DNA of 64,000 nucleotides from Mesorhizobium sp. (GCA_004020645.1 SAQL01000032.1:1-64000); one strand, 5' to 3'. Counted from the first letter of the stretch, positions 26,250-36,433 are shown. Numbers and translations: made by a program. Notes: generated by a model not told the origin, from the letters alone.

Positions 26250-27051
26250 TAGCTGGGAAAAAATGTGATCTCGCGGCCTTCGAGAGTCAACGGGAAACAG
26301 CAGGCCCTTGGTCAAAACGCGCTGAGATATAGCGCCCCCGATTGTAAAATGAGCGCCGGCCGGATCGGCCAGCTACGGGGAGAAGGATCAGGCGCTCAAT
26401 TGTCTCAGGGGATGTTGTTGCGCAAGATCATCGACGATCTCCGGATAGCTGCTGCCACGCTCGCCCCTATCTGCCGGTGCGCGAAATCGATGAGGACAGC
26501 GGACGGACGGGAGCGCTTAGCTTTCGTCTCTCCAGATAACCCGCCGTTCCCATCTGATTTCGACCAAACGTCGGAAACGGATCGTCACCAATTCCTGACC
26601 GATGGGATGGAAAAGTTCCGCGCTCATCGATTCCTTGCGACCGCATTTTTCGCAGCCGACTTTTGCCCCTGCTCAATGGTGACATTGTCGATGACGTCCC
26701 GAAGCTCTCTAGTGCTATTCCAAGACGGTCATTTAAAAGCGTGCGCCACCACCGTGTTCGCCGTTTCCGCCATGGATGAACCATTTTGCCCATCGCCATC
26801 TCCCCAAATGGAGAATGAGTCCGTCAAAAGCAAGTCCAGACGTAGCGGGCTCATTTCCGACAAAGGGTTCACGCGCATCGCCTGACGCGAAAGCACACCA
26901 CCCTCGGAACCAGCAACCCGGAAGTCGAAGGGAAACCATGCCTGAATAGGGCGCCAAGGCGGCCCCTAACGGCCCGTCGTTTGGTTGCCCGGTATGGTTG
27001 CAAATCTGGAGCGTTTTGGATAGGAAATGGTGCGAAAAGAGGCCTCTTGAA
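26250..27051. other. Gene-free stretch
   Basis: Several open frames exist on both strands but none has recognisable motifs or a clear ribosome binding site. This looks like eroded DNA in the sparse middle of the window. Confidence 0.35.
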
Positions 27052-27564
27052 ATGAAGCGCATGCAAGAAAAGGACATTCCCGCGTTCGTTCAGGAGGTGG
27101 TCGCAGCCGGCTGCGACATCTGCGCCGTCGGTCCGAGTTGTTACTCCCTAGGCGATACCGATGTTCCGCGCGACAAGCGTAGGGGGCTGTACAAGAAGCT
27201 CGGCGAAATCGAGGCGCGCTACGGGAGCCGCGATCACCTGCGTTACCAGATTGCTGCCCACCTGGCCTCGATTGGCCGCTACATCGACGCGCCTCCGATG
27301 GAGGAGGAAGCCTGGATCGATAATGAGACACCCGAGTTGCCCGAGGTCACGCCTTACGATGTGGCGCACTTTCCGACTTACGCCGTCCTGCTGATGGCGG
27401 AGGCCAAGGGCCTCGACTGGCGCAAGGTGGCACGAGCCACCTTGAACATCGATCCAGAGCGCCAGCCGGAACGGGCGCGTCGAGCCTGGACATCGCACCT
27501 GGCGCGGGCGCGATGGCTGGCGACCAGCGGCTGCGGCCGGCTTCGGAGTGATTTGTTGCAATAG
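27052..27564 (+). CDS. DUF2285-like hypothetical protein
   Basis: The 170-residue protein starts with MKRMQEKDIPAFVQEVV and contains a CDICAVGPSCYSLGD segment whose three cysteines could bind metal. Its C-terminal 55 residues (VLLMAEAKGLDWRKVARATLNIDP, then ARRAWTSHLARARWLATSG) parallel the small protein at 21616-21879. The common C-terminal module suggests that both descend from DUF2285-type plasmid proteins. The ATG at 27052 is preferred over an upstream non-ATG start at 26998. Function unknown. Confidence 0.55.
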   Translation: MKRMQEKDIPAFVQEVVAAGCDICAVGPSCYSLGDTDVPRDKRRGLYKKLGEIEARYGSRDHLRYQIAAHLASIGRYIDAPPMEEEAWIDNETPELPEVTPYDVAHFPTYAVLLMAEAKGLDWRKVARATLNIDPERQPERARRAWTSHLARARWLATSGCGRLRSDLLQ

Positions 27565-27791
27565 AACATCCCGACGCCCCTACCACCGCCAGACCGTCTG
27601 AAGGCGGGTGCTGGCGCTTAGCGCAATGGCAAGCAATAGCTTGGGCCGACCTGCAGCTCGCTAGCCGAACCCTTTTTTGCGGTCGGCGACCATCTGCGAG
27701 TTCGGGAATGGACGCAGAAGATCGGGCCCAACGAACGATGCCTCCGCACTTGTTCTGAACGCCACACTTCACTTGTGAATTTGACAGCAGC

Positions 27792-27824
27792 GCATAAAGA
27801 GCCGCAATTCGCGGCTCTTTATGC
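27792..27824. terminator. Bidirectional terminator-like hairpin
   Basis: Perfect 14-bp arms GCATAAAGAGCCGC (27792-27805) and GCGGCTCTTTATGC (27811-27824) with a 5-base loop. It has AAA and TTT flanks on both sides of a GC core, about 230 bp after the 27052-27564 gene. Confidence 0.65.
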
Positions 27825-28221
27825 TGGGGCTTCGGCGCCCTCCAGGCCGAGTTCGACGGGATCGGGGGACCGTCGCCGCGAAAATATCGAGATAGTTCCG
27901 CTGTTTCATGGGCGATGCTTGGCCGAGCTTTTCGACTTTCTGAGAAACCGTCTCCTTGAGACGTCCGGCGCTGGGTTTCAGGCTTTCTTCAGCGACCTAA
28001 TCCGCGCGTCGATACCCCGTTACGTCCGCTGTCACCTCCGCTTCGTTTCCAGATCCGTCACTCGACGCCTTACCGTGTTTCGGTTGCGGCAGCTTGGCTT
28101 TGTGATTCACGGTGCGAGTTACGGGCTCCTTTGTTGCTGATGCCGCTTTCGCGGTCACAGCGACAGTCGCATCACCCCAGCGCCGTCGAATGGTGATGAC
28201 ATTCTATTTTCGGAATCAGCC
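27825..28221. other. Possible protein remnants, no intact gene
   Basis: On the minus strand a frame from 28203 to 27997 encodes about 68 residues with protein-like composition (VAVTAKAASATKEPVTRTVNHKAK region) but has no usable start codon. A second fragment follows in another frame (KETVSQKVEKLGQ). They may be pieces of one broken gene. I recognise no family. Confidence 0.25.
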
Positions 28222-28758
28222 ATCCCGGTAGTCGATATTCTTCTGGGTGGCCGCGCATCGTCCGTGCTCATGGCACGTGCTTTCCCCAATTCGCGCTTCG
28301 TTGGCTTCGACTATCACGCCCCTTCGATCGAGCGCGCCCGCAAGGCCGCCGAGGGAGCCGGCGTCGGCGCCAACACGCGCTTCGAGGTCGCAACCGCCAA
28401 GACCTATCCCGGCGCCTATGACCTTGTCGCTTTCTTCGATTGCCTTCACGACATGGGCGACCCGACGGGCGCCGCCACCCATGTCCACGGATCGCTCAAG
28501 CCGGATGGCACGTGGATGATCGTCGAGCCGTTCGCGCATGATCATCTGGCGGCGAACCTCAATCCCGTCGGACGCGTCTACCATGCCGCTTCCACGTTCC
28601 TGTGCACGCCTGCGTCCGTGTCACAGGAAGTCGGCCTCGGGCTTGGCGCCCAGGCCGGCGAGGCGAGGCTGCGCAAGGTGGTGACCGGCGGCGGCTTCAA
28701 GCGATTCCGTCGCGCCGCGGAGACGCCGTTCAACATGGTGCTGGAGGCCCGCCCTTAG
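28222..28758 (+). pseudogene. N-terminally truncated class I SAM methyltransferase
   Basis: The frame encodes a Rossmann-type methyltransferase C-terminal region: MARAFPNSRFVGFDYHAPSI (strand and acidic loop after motif I), FEVATAKTYPG, DLVAFFDCLHDMGDP and MIVEPFAHDHL. The glycine-rich motif I is replaced by LLGGRASSVLM, and the winged-helix N-terminal domain usual in this family (about 150 residues) is absent. It therefore looks like a remnant broken near 28220, upstream of the terminator-like hairpin. Confidence 0.65.
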
Positions 28759-29280
28759 CGCGGCCGTGGCCAGAAATTGCAGCTCATCGCAAGATCACCG
28801 CCAAAAATCCGGACGCACGCTTATCGGGCACATTTTCAAGGCGTCTGGGTTCACGCAGAGGTCGCTGCCGAGCCGCCTTCTCTAAACCACTGAAGTCGAT
28901 GTCCGGCGGCAGATGCTTTCCCTCGCTGCGGCCACAAGGCGAGCAGCCTCGCTGTAGGCGTCTTCCCGCCCAGTGCTTTCTCGACCCGCCGCGGTGGGCT
29001 GATCGTCTCGGATCGCCGTCATCATTGCGGCTGGCATCAAAGCGGACGGCCGGTGAAGTCTGGGCATGGAGATCGGCACCTCGGAGGTCGAGCGGATCTG
29101 GACGGAGTTTCAAGCTGAACCGCCGCAGCCTTCACAACGTCAAGCTCGTCCTATCCGGCGACAAACGCGAAAAGCGCCAGGAGCGGCACGCGACAGTGGC
29201 CTATTTACAACTCGAATGGGCTTTCCAGCTTCGCAATGCGTTCCGTCAGTCCCATCTGGATAGCCTCTCCTGCCCGCAGT
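28759..29280. other. Gene-free stretch after the organosulfur operon
   Basis: No supported gene lies between the methyltransferase remnant and the end of the leftward operon. I see no strong terminator. Confidence 0.35.
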
Positions 29281-30711
29281 TTACGACGCCTTGCGACGCA
29301 ACGCCGTTTGGTAGCCAAGCCATTGGTGGATTTCAGCGGCGATGCGCTCGGCATGCGCGGTGACTTCGGGAATTCCCATCAATTCACCGACGCTGCCGCG
29401 CGCCAGCGGCCCGCTGACGAAAATGCTGTCGGTCGGGCGCCCGGATGTGCTGACCGAATGGCCTTGGCCGTCGGTTTCCAGGCCAAAACCGACCTGGTCT
29501 AGTCGGACCAGCCCCGTCCGTCCGAGTGCGGCGATCGCCGTGTTGGTCCGGAAAACATCGGCATGCGCCGGCCCGGTCGTGATGACCACCTTGTCGAACG
29601 TCTCGGTAGTCTGGGTGCTTTGGCGCCTTGGCCGCAGCGTGACGCGAATGCGGCCGTCGACCTGCTCGCCATCGACGATCGATGCGGCGCGGTAGGTGAG
29701 CGTGCCCTCGGCAACGCGGCGATCGAGAACGGCCGCGATTTGCGGCGCGACGCGAAAGCGATGCACATCCCACAGCGCACGCAAATGGCGCACGACGCGG
29801 CGTTGCTCAGCGAGCGGCAGGGCTTGCCAGATGACTTGCCCCTGTCGCCGGACGGCGTCGAGCACCGGGTGCCAGCTTCCGCCCTGCTTCGCGGCGGATG
29901 CAATGGTCGACCGGATACGCCTGAGCAGCACGGTGGCGCTGCGTGCAGGCAGGCTGGTGAAATCGCCGATCGGATCGGCATGCGTGGCCGCATGGCCCCG
30001 CGACCGGTAGCCATGGCGCGACAGCGCGACGACGCGGCTACGATGCCCATTGCGGTCGAGCGTTGCGATGACATCCGCCGACGTCAGTCCAGTGCCGACG
30101 ACGAGAACATGGTCGTCACGTCCTATCGCTTCCAGCCGTTCGAGATCATAGGGATTGGCCACCAGCCCGGCTGCACCGGCCACGGACCGCAGCGGCGATG
30201 GCAAGGCCGGTGGCGGATGCGTCGTCGCAACCAACAGGGCGTCGGCTGCGAGCGTCCCACCATCAGAGAGGATCAGGTGGTAGCCCTCGCCACTGATTTC
30301 GACTGACGCAACGGCGGACCTGACATGGCGGATCGCTTTGCCGGACAGAAAAGGCTGGAGATGAGATTCCACGTAGCGCCCGAAAACGCGACGCTGCGGG
30401 TAGAGCGCTCCGTTGGCGGCAACAGCCTCGGCATCGTCCACAACGGCGCCGGTCTGCTCCAGCCAGTCGGCGAAGTGGCAGTCCTGGCCAGAGATCAGGG
30501 TCATACGCGATGCCGGCACATTGATGCGGTGTGAAGGATCGGGCGTCGAATAGGCCAGACCATAGCCGAGCCCCTCGCGGGGCTCGACGACCACGATATC
30601 GGCAGCACCGGCGGGCAGACGTCGCGCAAGATGAAACGCGGTCGCCGCGCCCGAAAACCCGCCGCCAATGATGGCGACGACCGGTCCCCCGCCCAATTCT
30701 CTGGCCCTCAA
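29281..30711 (-). CDS. FAD/NAD(P)-binding oxidoreductase-like protein
   Basis: The 476-residue protein has an N-terminal FAD-binding motif AIIGGGFSGAATA (residues 13-25) and RINVPASRM. A second nucleotide-binding segment VLVVGTGLTSADV and the C-terminal ATG-like IFVSGPLARG follow. It belongs to the FAD/NAD(P)-binding superfamily (FAD_NAD_binding_9 type). Its start overlaps ssuD by four bases (30708-30711, ATGA), so it is the last gene of the organosulfur operon. It probably carries out an oxidation of a sulfur compound or supports the monooxygenases; the substrate is unknown. Confidence 0.75.
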   Translation of the reverse strand: MRARELGGGPVVAIIGGGFSGAATAFHLARRLPAGAADIVVVEPREGLGYGLAYSTPDPSHRINVPASRMTLISGQDCHFADWLEQTGAVVDDAEAVAANGALYPQRRVFGRYVESHLQPFLSGKAIRHVRSAVASVEISGEGYHLILSDGGTLAADALLVATTHPPPALPSPLRSVAGAAGLVANPYDLERLEAIGRDDHVLVVGTGLTSADVIATLDRNGHRSRVVALSRHGYRSRGHAATHADPIGDFTSLPARSATVLLRRIRSTIASAAKQGGSWHPVLDAVRRQGQVIWQALPLAEQRRVVRHLRALWDVHRFRVAPQIAAVLDRRVAEGTLTYRAASIVDGEQVDGRIRVTLRPRRQSTQTTETFDKVVITTGPAHADVFRTNTAIAALGRTGLVRLDQVGFGLETDGQGHSVSTSGRPTDSIFVSGPLARGSVGELMGIPEVTAHAERIAAEIHQWLGYQTALRRKAS

Positions 30712-31883
30712 GACTGACTCGCGCGCAGCGCCGACGGCCGATGGTCGCCGGCCACCGTTTCGCCGAAAGGCCCCATGTTTACAGACGTCGGTCGTGTCGA
30801 AATTTCATGATCGAGCGGCAACAGCGGCAGCACCAGTTCGCCGAAACGATAGGCCTCCTCCAGATGCGGATAACCGGACAGGATGAAGGTATCGATGCCA
30901 ATACGCCGGTATTCGTCGATCCGTTCCGCCACGGTAGCCGCGTCGCCGACCAGCGCGGTGCCGGCGCCGCCGCGAACCAGACCGACCCCGGCCCACAGGT
31001 TGGGGCTGATTTCAAGCTTGTCGCGATGGCCGCCGTGCAGCCGGCTCATGCGCGACTGGCCAACCGAGTCCATGCGCGCGAACACCTTCTGTGCCTCGGC
31101 GATCGTCTTGTCGTCCAGCCGGCTGATCAGCCGGTCGGCATCGGCCCAGGCTTCGTCGTTGGTTTCACGAACGATGACATGCAGCCGGATGCCGAAGCTT
31201 ACCTGGCGCCCGGCTTTTTCAGCAAGACCGCGCACATGATCGAGCTTGGCTGCGACATCTCCCGGTGGTTCACCCCAGGTCAAATATTTGTCGATCTGTT
31301 CGGCGGCGACCGCGTTGGCCGCTTCCGACGAGCCGCCGAAATAGAGCGGCGGATGCGGCGTCTGCACCGGCGGGAACAGCAAGCGGCCGTCCTCGATACG
31401 GAAATGCTTGCCTGCGAACGCTACGGTCTCGCCGCGAAGCACCGCCTTGTAGATGTCGAGGAATTCCCGTGTCACCTCATAGCGCTCGTCATGGCTGAGG
31501 AAAATGCCGTCGCCCTTGTTCTCCACCGGATCGCCGCCGGTGACGACATTGATCAGCAGGCGCCCGCCGGAAATGCGGTCGAGCGTCGAGGTCATGCGCG
31601 CCGCGAGCGTGGGCGATTGCAGACCCGGCCGGACGGCGACAAGAAACCGAAGCCGCTGCGTCAGCGGCGCCAGCGCCGAAGCCACGACCCAGCTGTCCTC
31701 GCAACTGCGTCCCGTCGGCAGCAGCGCGCCATAGTAACCGATCGCATCGGCGGCTTTGGCGACTTGGGTGAGGTAGGGCAAGTCGACCGCCCTGCCGCCC
31801 TCGGAGGTGCCGAGATAGCGGCTGTCGCCATGAGTCGGCAGGAACCACAGGACCTTGATCCTGTCGGGAGTGGCAATGTTCAT
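30708..31883 (-). CDS. ssuD: FMNH2-dependent alkanesulfonate monooxygenase
   Basis: The 391-residue protein is a class C flavin monooxygenase of the luciferase-like family: KVLWFLPTHGDSRYLG at the start, then QVAKAADAIGYYGALLPTGRSCEDSW, INVVTGGDP and FGGSSEAA. SsuD oxidises alkanesulfonates to aldehyde and sulfite using reduced FMN, here presumably supplied by the FMN reductase at the head of the operon. Length and motifs look complete. It starts at 31883, 31 bp after sfnB. Low-sulfur induction is expected from the family. The closely related methanesulfonate enzyme MsuD is the main alternative. Confidence 0.88.
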   Translation of the reverse strand: MNIATPDRIKVLWFLPTHGDSRYLGTSEGGRAVDLPYLTQVAKAADAIGYYGALLPTGRSCEDSWVVASALAPLTQRLRFLVAVRPGLQSPTLAARMTSTLDRISGGRLLINVVTGGDPVENKGDGIFLSHDERYEVTREFLDIYKAVLRGETVAFAGKHFRIEDGRLLFPPVQTPHPPLYFGGSSEAANAVAAEQIDKYLTWGEPPGDVAAKLDHVRGLAEKAGRQVSFGIRLHVIVRETNDEAWADADRLISRLDDKTIAEAQKVFARMDSVGQSRMSRLHGGHRDKLEISPNLWAGVGLVRGGAGTALVGDAATVAERIDEYRRIGIDTFILSGYPHLEEAYRFGELVLPLLPLDHEISTRPTSVNMGPFGETVAGDHRPSALRASQS

Positions 31884-31914
31884 GAATGGGCCTCTGTGAC
31901 TTGGACGTCTCGCT

Positions 31915-33161
31915 TTAGCTCCAGGCATGGAGCGGCGGATTGACGTCGTTGAGGTAGTAGTTGCCGAGAATCGCGTATTTCCAGCGCACCGGATCGTGCA
32001 GCGTGTGGGTGCGGGCGTTGCGCCAGTGCCGGTCGAGATTGTGCTCGGCAAGCGTCGAGCGCGTGCCGGCGAGCTCGAACAGCTTGTTCGTGGCATTGAT
32101 GGCGATCTCGGTGGTGAGGATCTTGAATTCGGCAACCGCGATCTGCGCTTTCGCGACGGTCTTCTCGTTCGGGTCAGCGACGGCCCGATCGATTGCAAGC
32201 CCGGCCTTTTCCAGAACCGCCTCTGCCGCATTGGCCCGCAGACGAAGGTCGCCGATCGCCTGGATGGTATAGGGATCTTGCCATGCATGATCGACGCCGC
32301 TGTCTATCCAGGCGCGCGATTTGGTGCGCACGAAGCCGACCGTCTCATCGATCGCCGCCTTGGCGATGCCGAGATCGACCGCGGCCTGGATGATCTGGAA
32401 GATGGCCCGTCAGCCGTCGGCCTGTCGTAGCCCTTGTAACCGGGAACGAGATGCGTTTTCGGCACCTTGACATTGTCGAGCAGGACCGTGCCGGACAACG
32501 TCGTCTTCTGGCCGAAGCTCGACCAGTCGTCGATGACCGTCAGTCCTGGCGCGCCGCGATCGGCGATGGCATACCAGGCGCGCCCCTCGTCATCGAGCGC
32601 CACGATCGGCACCAGATGGGCAAGCAGCGCGCCGCTCGAATAGAATTTCTGGCCGTTGACGACAACATGGTCGCCGGCGTCGACGAACTTGGTCTCGAAG
32701 TCGGCCGCGCGCTTGGAGGCGAATTCCGAGAACGCGTTGCCGAAGCGGGTGCCGGACAGAACCTCGGCGAAAAGCAGCTTCTTCTGCGCCTCGTCGGAGA
32801 CAGTGCGGACAGCGGCGACGACGCCGAGATGGTTCTGCGGAATCTGGCCGAGCGACGGATCGGCCGCCGAGATGATGGTGATCACCTTCGACAGCGTCAC
32901 ATAGGAAAGGTCGGGACCGCCATAGGCTTTCGGCACGTTGATCGACCACAGGCCGCTCTGCGAAAAGGCATCGAGCTCTTCCTTCGGCCAGATGCGTTCA
33001 CGATCCCGCTTGGAGGCATCCCTGGCGAATTCGGCGGCCAGTTTTTCGGCGACAGCGATCGCCTCAGCGTCGGTCCTGATAACATGCGCCTTGGCTGACG
33101 GACGCTCGACCGGTGGCACGGCGCTGCGGATATCGGACGGCTGCTTCGATTGGATGGTCAT
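31915..33161 (-). pseudogene. sfnB: SfnB-family acyl-CoA dehydrogenase-like protein, one-base frameshift
   Basis: The N-terminal part (33161 to about 32408) has the acyl-CoA dehydrogenase fold (SGLWSINVPKAYGGPDLSY, IPQNHLGVVAAVRT, FSSGALLAHLVPI-like segments). It reads into the wrong frame after YDRPTADG. Homology continues in the next frame as IFQIIQAAVDLGIAKAAIDETVGFVR through to 31915. One extra base at a GGGCC run near 32405-32410 restores a protein of about 415 residues; the interval is 3n+2 bases. SfnB-type flavoproteins act with SfnG in sulfone and sulfonate use. The start overlaps livF by four bases (ATGA). May be a sequencing error. Confidence 0.8.
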
Positions 33162-33949
33162 GCTGCGGTCTCCTTGGGGAAATGGTCGGATGGAAGCGGC
33201 GAGCCGCCGAGATAGTAGGTCTTGATATCGGCGCGCTGGCGCAGGTCGGCAGCCGATCCTTCGAGGACGCTAACGCCGTTCTCGAGCACGGTGGCGCGGT
33301 CGGCGTATTTCAGCGCCACCGCCGAATTCTGTTCGGCAACGAGGATCGACAGGCCTTCGTCGCGGTTGAGCCGTTTCAGGGCGCTGAAGATCTCGTCGAC
33401 GATCAGCGGTGCGAGCCCCATCGATGGCTCGTCCAGCACAAAGAGTTTCGGCCGCGACATCAGACCCCGGCCGATTGCCGTCATCTGCTGCTCGCCCCCG
33501 GAAGTGAGGCCGGACCGGGTTCGCCGCTTCTCGGCAAGCCTTGGGAAAAGTGAATAGACACGGTCGAGGTCGGCCTTGACGCCGATGCGGGAGGACGAGC
33601 GTCCAAGCGCGCCGGTGAAGAGGTTCTCATCGACCGTCAGCGAGCGGAAGCAATGCCGGCCCTCGAGGACCTGGACAAGGCCGCTGCGGACGAGGTGCGA
33701 GGGGCTTGCCCTTGAAACATCCTCGCCATCGAAGGTGATTCGACCGGCGGCGATAGCGCCGCGCTCCGCCGGGAGCAGATTGGATACGGCGCGCAGCAGT
33801 GTCGTCTTGCCGGCGCCGTTGGAGCCGAGCAGCGCGACGATCTCGCCCCTGCCAACCAACAAGTCTACGCCGTGTAGGGCGGCGATGGCGCCGTTGTAGA
33901 CAGCTTCCACGCTGCTGACTGACAGTATCGGGTATTGCGGGCTGGACAT
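33158..33949 (-). CDS. Liv-type ABC transporter ATPase (LivF-like)
   Basis: The 263-residue protein has Walker A GSNGAGKTT, the signature TSGGEQQM and Walker B KLFVLDEPSMGLAP of LivF-type ATPases. It couples ATP hydrolysis to uptake through LivH/LivM-like permeases. The ATG at 33949 follows GGAGAG; a longer frame upstream overlaps the previous gene and is not used. In this operon the substrate is more likely an organosulfur compound than a branched-chain amino acid; this is inferred from neighbours only. Confidence 0.88.
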   Translation of the reverse strand: MSSPQYPILSVSSVEAVYNGAIAALHGVDLLVGRGEIVALLGSNGAGKTTLLRAVSNLLPAERGAIAAGRITFDGEDVSRASPSHLVRSGLVQVLEGRHCFRSLTVDENLFTGALGRSSSRIGVKADLDRVYSLFPRLAEKRRTRSGLTSGGEQQMTAIGRGLMSRPKLFVLDEPSMGLAPLIVDEIFSALKRLNRDEGLSILVAEQNSAVALKYADRATVLENGVSVLEGSAADLRQRADIKTYYLGGSPLPSDHFPKETAA

Positions 33950-34011
33950 CGATCTCTCCGCTGGAACCTGGATGGCGCGGCCGGCCAGGTGGTCGGCCGC
34001 GCCTGGCAAAC

Positions 34012-35343
34012 TCAGTTGCTGACCACCGCGTCGGCGTCCTCGGCCGTGCGGATCTTGATGCCCTTTTCCTTGGCATAGGCCTCGGAGGACTTCTCGATGA
34101 TCGGGCGCAGCAGCTTCCAGTCGGGAGCGATCCAGTCGGAGACCACGTTCCACTTCTTGCCGTCCCATTGCTGGAAGGTCACGTAGCCGTCACCCTCGTG
34201 ATTGTCCCAGGAGACGTTGATCGAGTGGAACAGGTCCTTGGCGCCGAGCGCCTCGACGCGCGCCGGATCAAGCTTAAGGTGCTCGAAGCCCCAACGCACT
34301 TCGTCGCCGGTCAGCGTGCGGTTGCCGAACTTCGCCTGCGCGATGCGGACGGCCTCGACGTTGAGGATGCCGTTGACGATGCCGAGATTGTGGTAGACCG
34401 AGCCGATGCGGCTCTTGTCCTCGAGATTGCCCTTGCCGGCGCCGTAGACGGTTTTGACGATCTCCTGGACCACCGGATACTGCTCGCCCGACGCCTGGGT
34501 GGTGATGGCCGTGTAGCCTTTGGCGGCATCGCCGGCGGGAATGACGTCTTCCTCGGAGTTGGACCAGACGTTCCCGACGATATGGTCGGCCGGGAAGCCG
34601 GTCTTCTGGGCGGTCTTCAAGGCCACGGGGTTCATCACGCCCCAGCCGCGCAGCACGACGTAATCCGGATGCTCGCGCCGGATCGTCAGCCATTGCGCCT
34701 GCTGCTCGTTGCCCGGATGCGGCACCTCGATCTGCGACAGCTCGAAGCCGTATTTCTGCGACAGCAGCTCATAGATCGGGATCGTCTCCTTGCCGTAGGG
34801 CGAGCCGTGATAGAGCACCACGATTTTCTTGCCCTTGAGCTTGTCGAGACCGCCTTCCTTGGAAGCGATGTAGTTCACGATTCCGGAAGTCTCGCTGTAG
34901 GGATTGAGCAGCAGCGGGAAGACGTAAGGAAACACGCGCCCGTCGGTGGTGTCGGTGCGGCCGTGGTTGATGGTGATCAGCGGCACCTTGTCGTCGGTGA
35001 TGCGGTCGATCATGGCATAGGCGATGCCGACCGAGAGCGGATTCCAGGCAGCGATACCCGGGTTGCTCTTGAGGCGTTCATAGACCTCGACGCCCTTCTC
35101 GACTTCATACTGCGTCTCGCCCTCGCTCCAGGTCAGCTTGACGCCGTTGACGCCGCCGTCGCGGATGTTGATCAGGTTGAGATAGTCGATGAAGCCACCG
35201 AAGAAGCCGGTGCCGCCGGCGGCGTAGGGGCCGACGCGATAGCTCTGCAGCGGAAAATACTGTTCGTCGGCGTGCACGGCTGTCGCGCCGAGGACGAAGG
35301 CCGTGGCGATCGCCGCTTTTCGTAGGTGACTGAAGAAAGTCAT
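34012..35343 (-). CDS. Liv-type periplasmic substrate-binding protein
   Basis: A 443-residue protein with a cleavable signal peptide (HLRKAAIATAFVLGATAVHA, residues 6-25). It is a type I periplasmic binding fold (YAAGGTGFFGGFIDYLNLINIRDGGVNG, GKKIVVLYHGSPYGKETIPIYELL). Its length exceeds LivJ/LivK (about 370) and is closer to the amide/urea and other Liv-type binding proteins. It delivers substrate to the LivHM-like permease. The ligand is likely a sulfonate or sulfone given sfnG and ssuD; not readable from sequence. Confidence 0.85.
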   Translation of the reverse strand: MTFFSHLRKAAIATAFVLGATAVHADEQYFPLQSYRVGPYAAGGTGFFGGFIDYLNLINIRDGGVNGVKLTWSEGETQYEVEKGVEVYERLKSNPGIAAWNPLSVGIAYAMIDRITDDKVPLITINHGRTDTTDGRVFPYVFPLLLNPYSETSGIVNYIASKEGGLDKLKGKKIVVLYHGSPYGKETIPIYELLSQKYGFELSQIEVPHPGNEQQAQWLTIRREHPDYVVLRGWGVMNPVALKTAQKTGFPADHIVGNVWSNSEEDVIPAGDAAKGYTAITTQASGEQYPVVQEIVKTVYGAGKGNLEDKSRIGSVYHNLGIVNGILNVEAVRIAQAKFGNRTLTGDEVRWGFEHLKLDPARVEALGAKDLFHSINVSWDNHEGDGYVTFQQWDGKKWNVVSDWIAPDWKLLRPIIEKSSEAYAKEKGIKIRTAEDADAVVSN

Positions 35344-35392
35344 GAGATGCGTCTCCTGAGGTTGTGGTCCGTGAGAGGATGTCGAGCGGCGC

Positions 35393-36430
35393 TCAGCTGG
35401 ACCTTGAGCCGATCCGTCGTTTGAGGCGGTCGAAGAGGGCCGACAGCCCGTTCGGCTCCGCGATGAGGAAGATGATGATGAGTGCGCCGAGCACGATGCG
35501 CTGGCTCATGTCGAGCGCGCCCGAATCGAACAGGCCGCCGAACAGGAAGGCGCCGAGCCGGGACAGAACGAGCGGGAAGACGACGATGAAGGCCGCCCCC
35601 AGAAACGCGCCGCGTATCGAGGCCAGGCCGCCGATGATGATGATGAACAGAATCTGGAACGAGCGGTCGAGGTTGAAGCCGGCCGGCTCGACGGTGCGCA
35701 GATAGGTGAAGGCCCACAAGACGCCGGCGACGCCGATGATGAAAGACGAGATGGCGAAGGCCAGCAGCTTGGTCCGCAGCACCGGAACACCGATGACGCG
35801 CGCCGCGGTTTCGTTGTCGCGCACCGCGATGAAGTTGCGGCCGGTCGCGCTGTTGACCAGCCGCGAGACGAGACCCGTGAGCACGATGACCGTGGTGACC
35901 GAAAGCAGGTAACGGCCGGTCGCGCCGTCGAGCGAAAATCCGGCGACGGTGAGATGCGGCGCCGAAATCACGCCGGATGGGTTGTAGTTGGAGAACCAGC
36001 CGAACTTGGTCAGCGCCCATTGCACGAAGAACTGGGCGGCGAGCGTCGAGACGGCGAGATAGAAGCCGCGGAGCCGCAGGCTTGGCAATCCGAACACGAC
36101 GCCGATTCCGGCGGCCGAAATCCCGGCCAGGATCATGGTCGCTGGCAGCGGCAGTCCTCCGATCCGCAGGTTGAAATTGTAGGCGGCAAAAGCACCGACC
36201 GCCATGAAGGCTGAGGAGCCGAGCGAAAGCTGCCCGCAATAGCCGGTGAGCAGGTTAAGGCCGACCGCCGCCAGGCTGAGCGCCAGGAACGGCAGCAGGA
36301 TTGCCTCGACGAGATAGCTCGACGCATAGGCGGGGATCAGGCCGTAGCCGACGACGATCAGCACGGCCGGCAGAGCTAACCTCTGCCAGTCGATTGGAAG
36401 CGTTGCGGCATCGAGCGCTTGCACGGCCAT
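35393..36430 (-). CDS. Liv-type ABC permease (LivM-like)
   Basis: The 345-residue hydrophobic protein has about eight to ten transmembrane segments and the conserved LivM segments LTGYCGQLSLGSSAFMAVGAF and GGLASIRGAFLGAAFI. It ends in a basic cytosolic tail. With the LivH-like protein it forms the channel. Its start is 3 bp after the LivH-like stop, so translation is coupled. Confidence 0.87.
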   Translation of the reverse strand: MAVQALDAATLPIDWQRLALPAVLIVVGYGLIPAYASSYLVEAILLPFLALSLAAVGLNLLTGYCGQLSLGSSAFMAVGAFAAYNFNLRIGGLPLPATMILAGISAAGIGVVFGLPSLRLRGFYLAVSTLAAQFFVQWALTKFGWFSNYNPSGVISAPHLTVAGFSLDGATGRYLLSVTTVIVLTGLVSRLVNSATGRNFIAVRDNETAARVIGVPVLRTKLLAFAISSFIIGVAGVLWAFTYLRTVEPAGFNLDRSFQILFIIIIGGLASIRGAFLGAAFIVVFPLVLSRLGAFLFGGLFDSGALDMSQRIVLGALIIIFLIAEPNGLSALFDRLKRRIGSRSS

Positions 36431-36433
36431 CGG

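Noticed and set aside
26265..26885. 206-codon plus-strand frame in the sparse region
   Set aside because: No ribosome binding site, low-information composition and no recognisable domain.
30741..31943. 400-codon plus-strand frame opposite ssuD
   Set aside because: Shadow of the SsuD gene; low complexity and no family features.
34168..35325. 385-codon plus-strand frame opposite the substrate-binding protein
   Set aside because: Antisense to a clear signal-peptide-bearing protein; its own translation is Asp/Val/Leu-rich shadow sequence.
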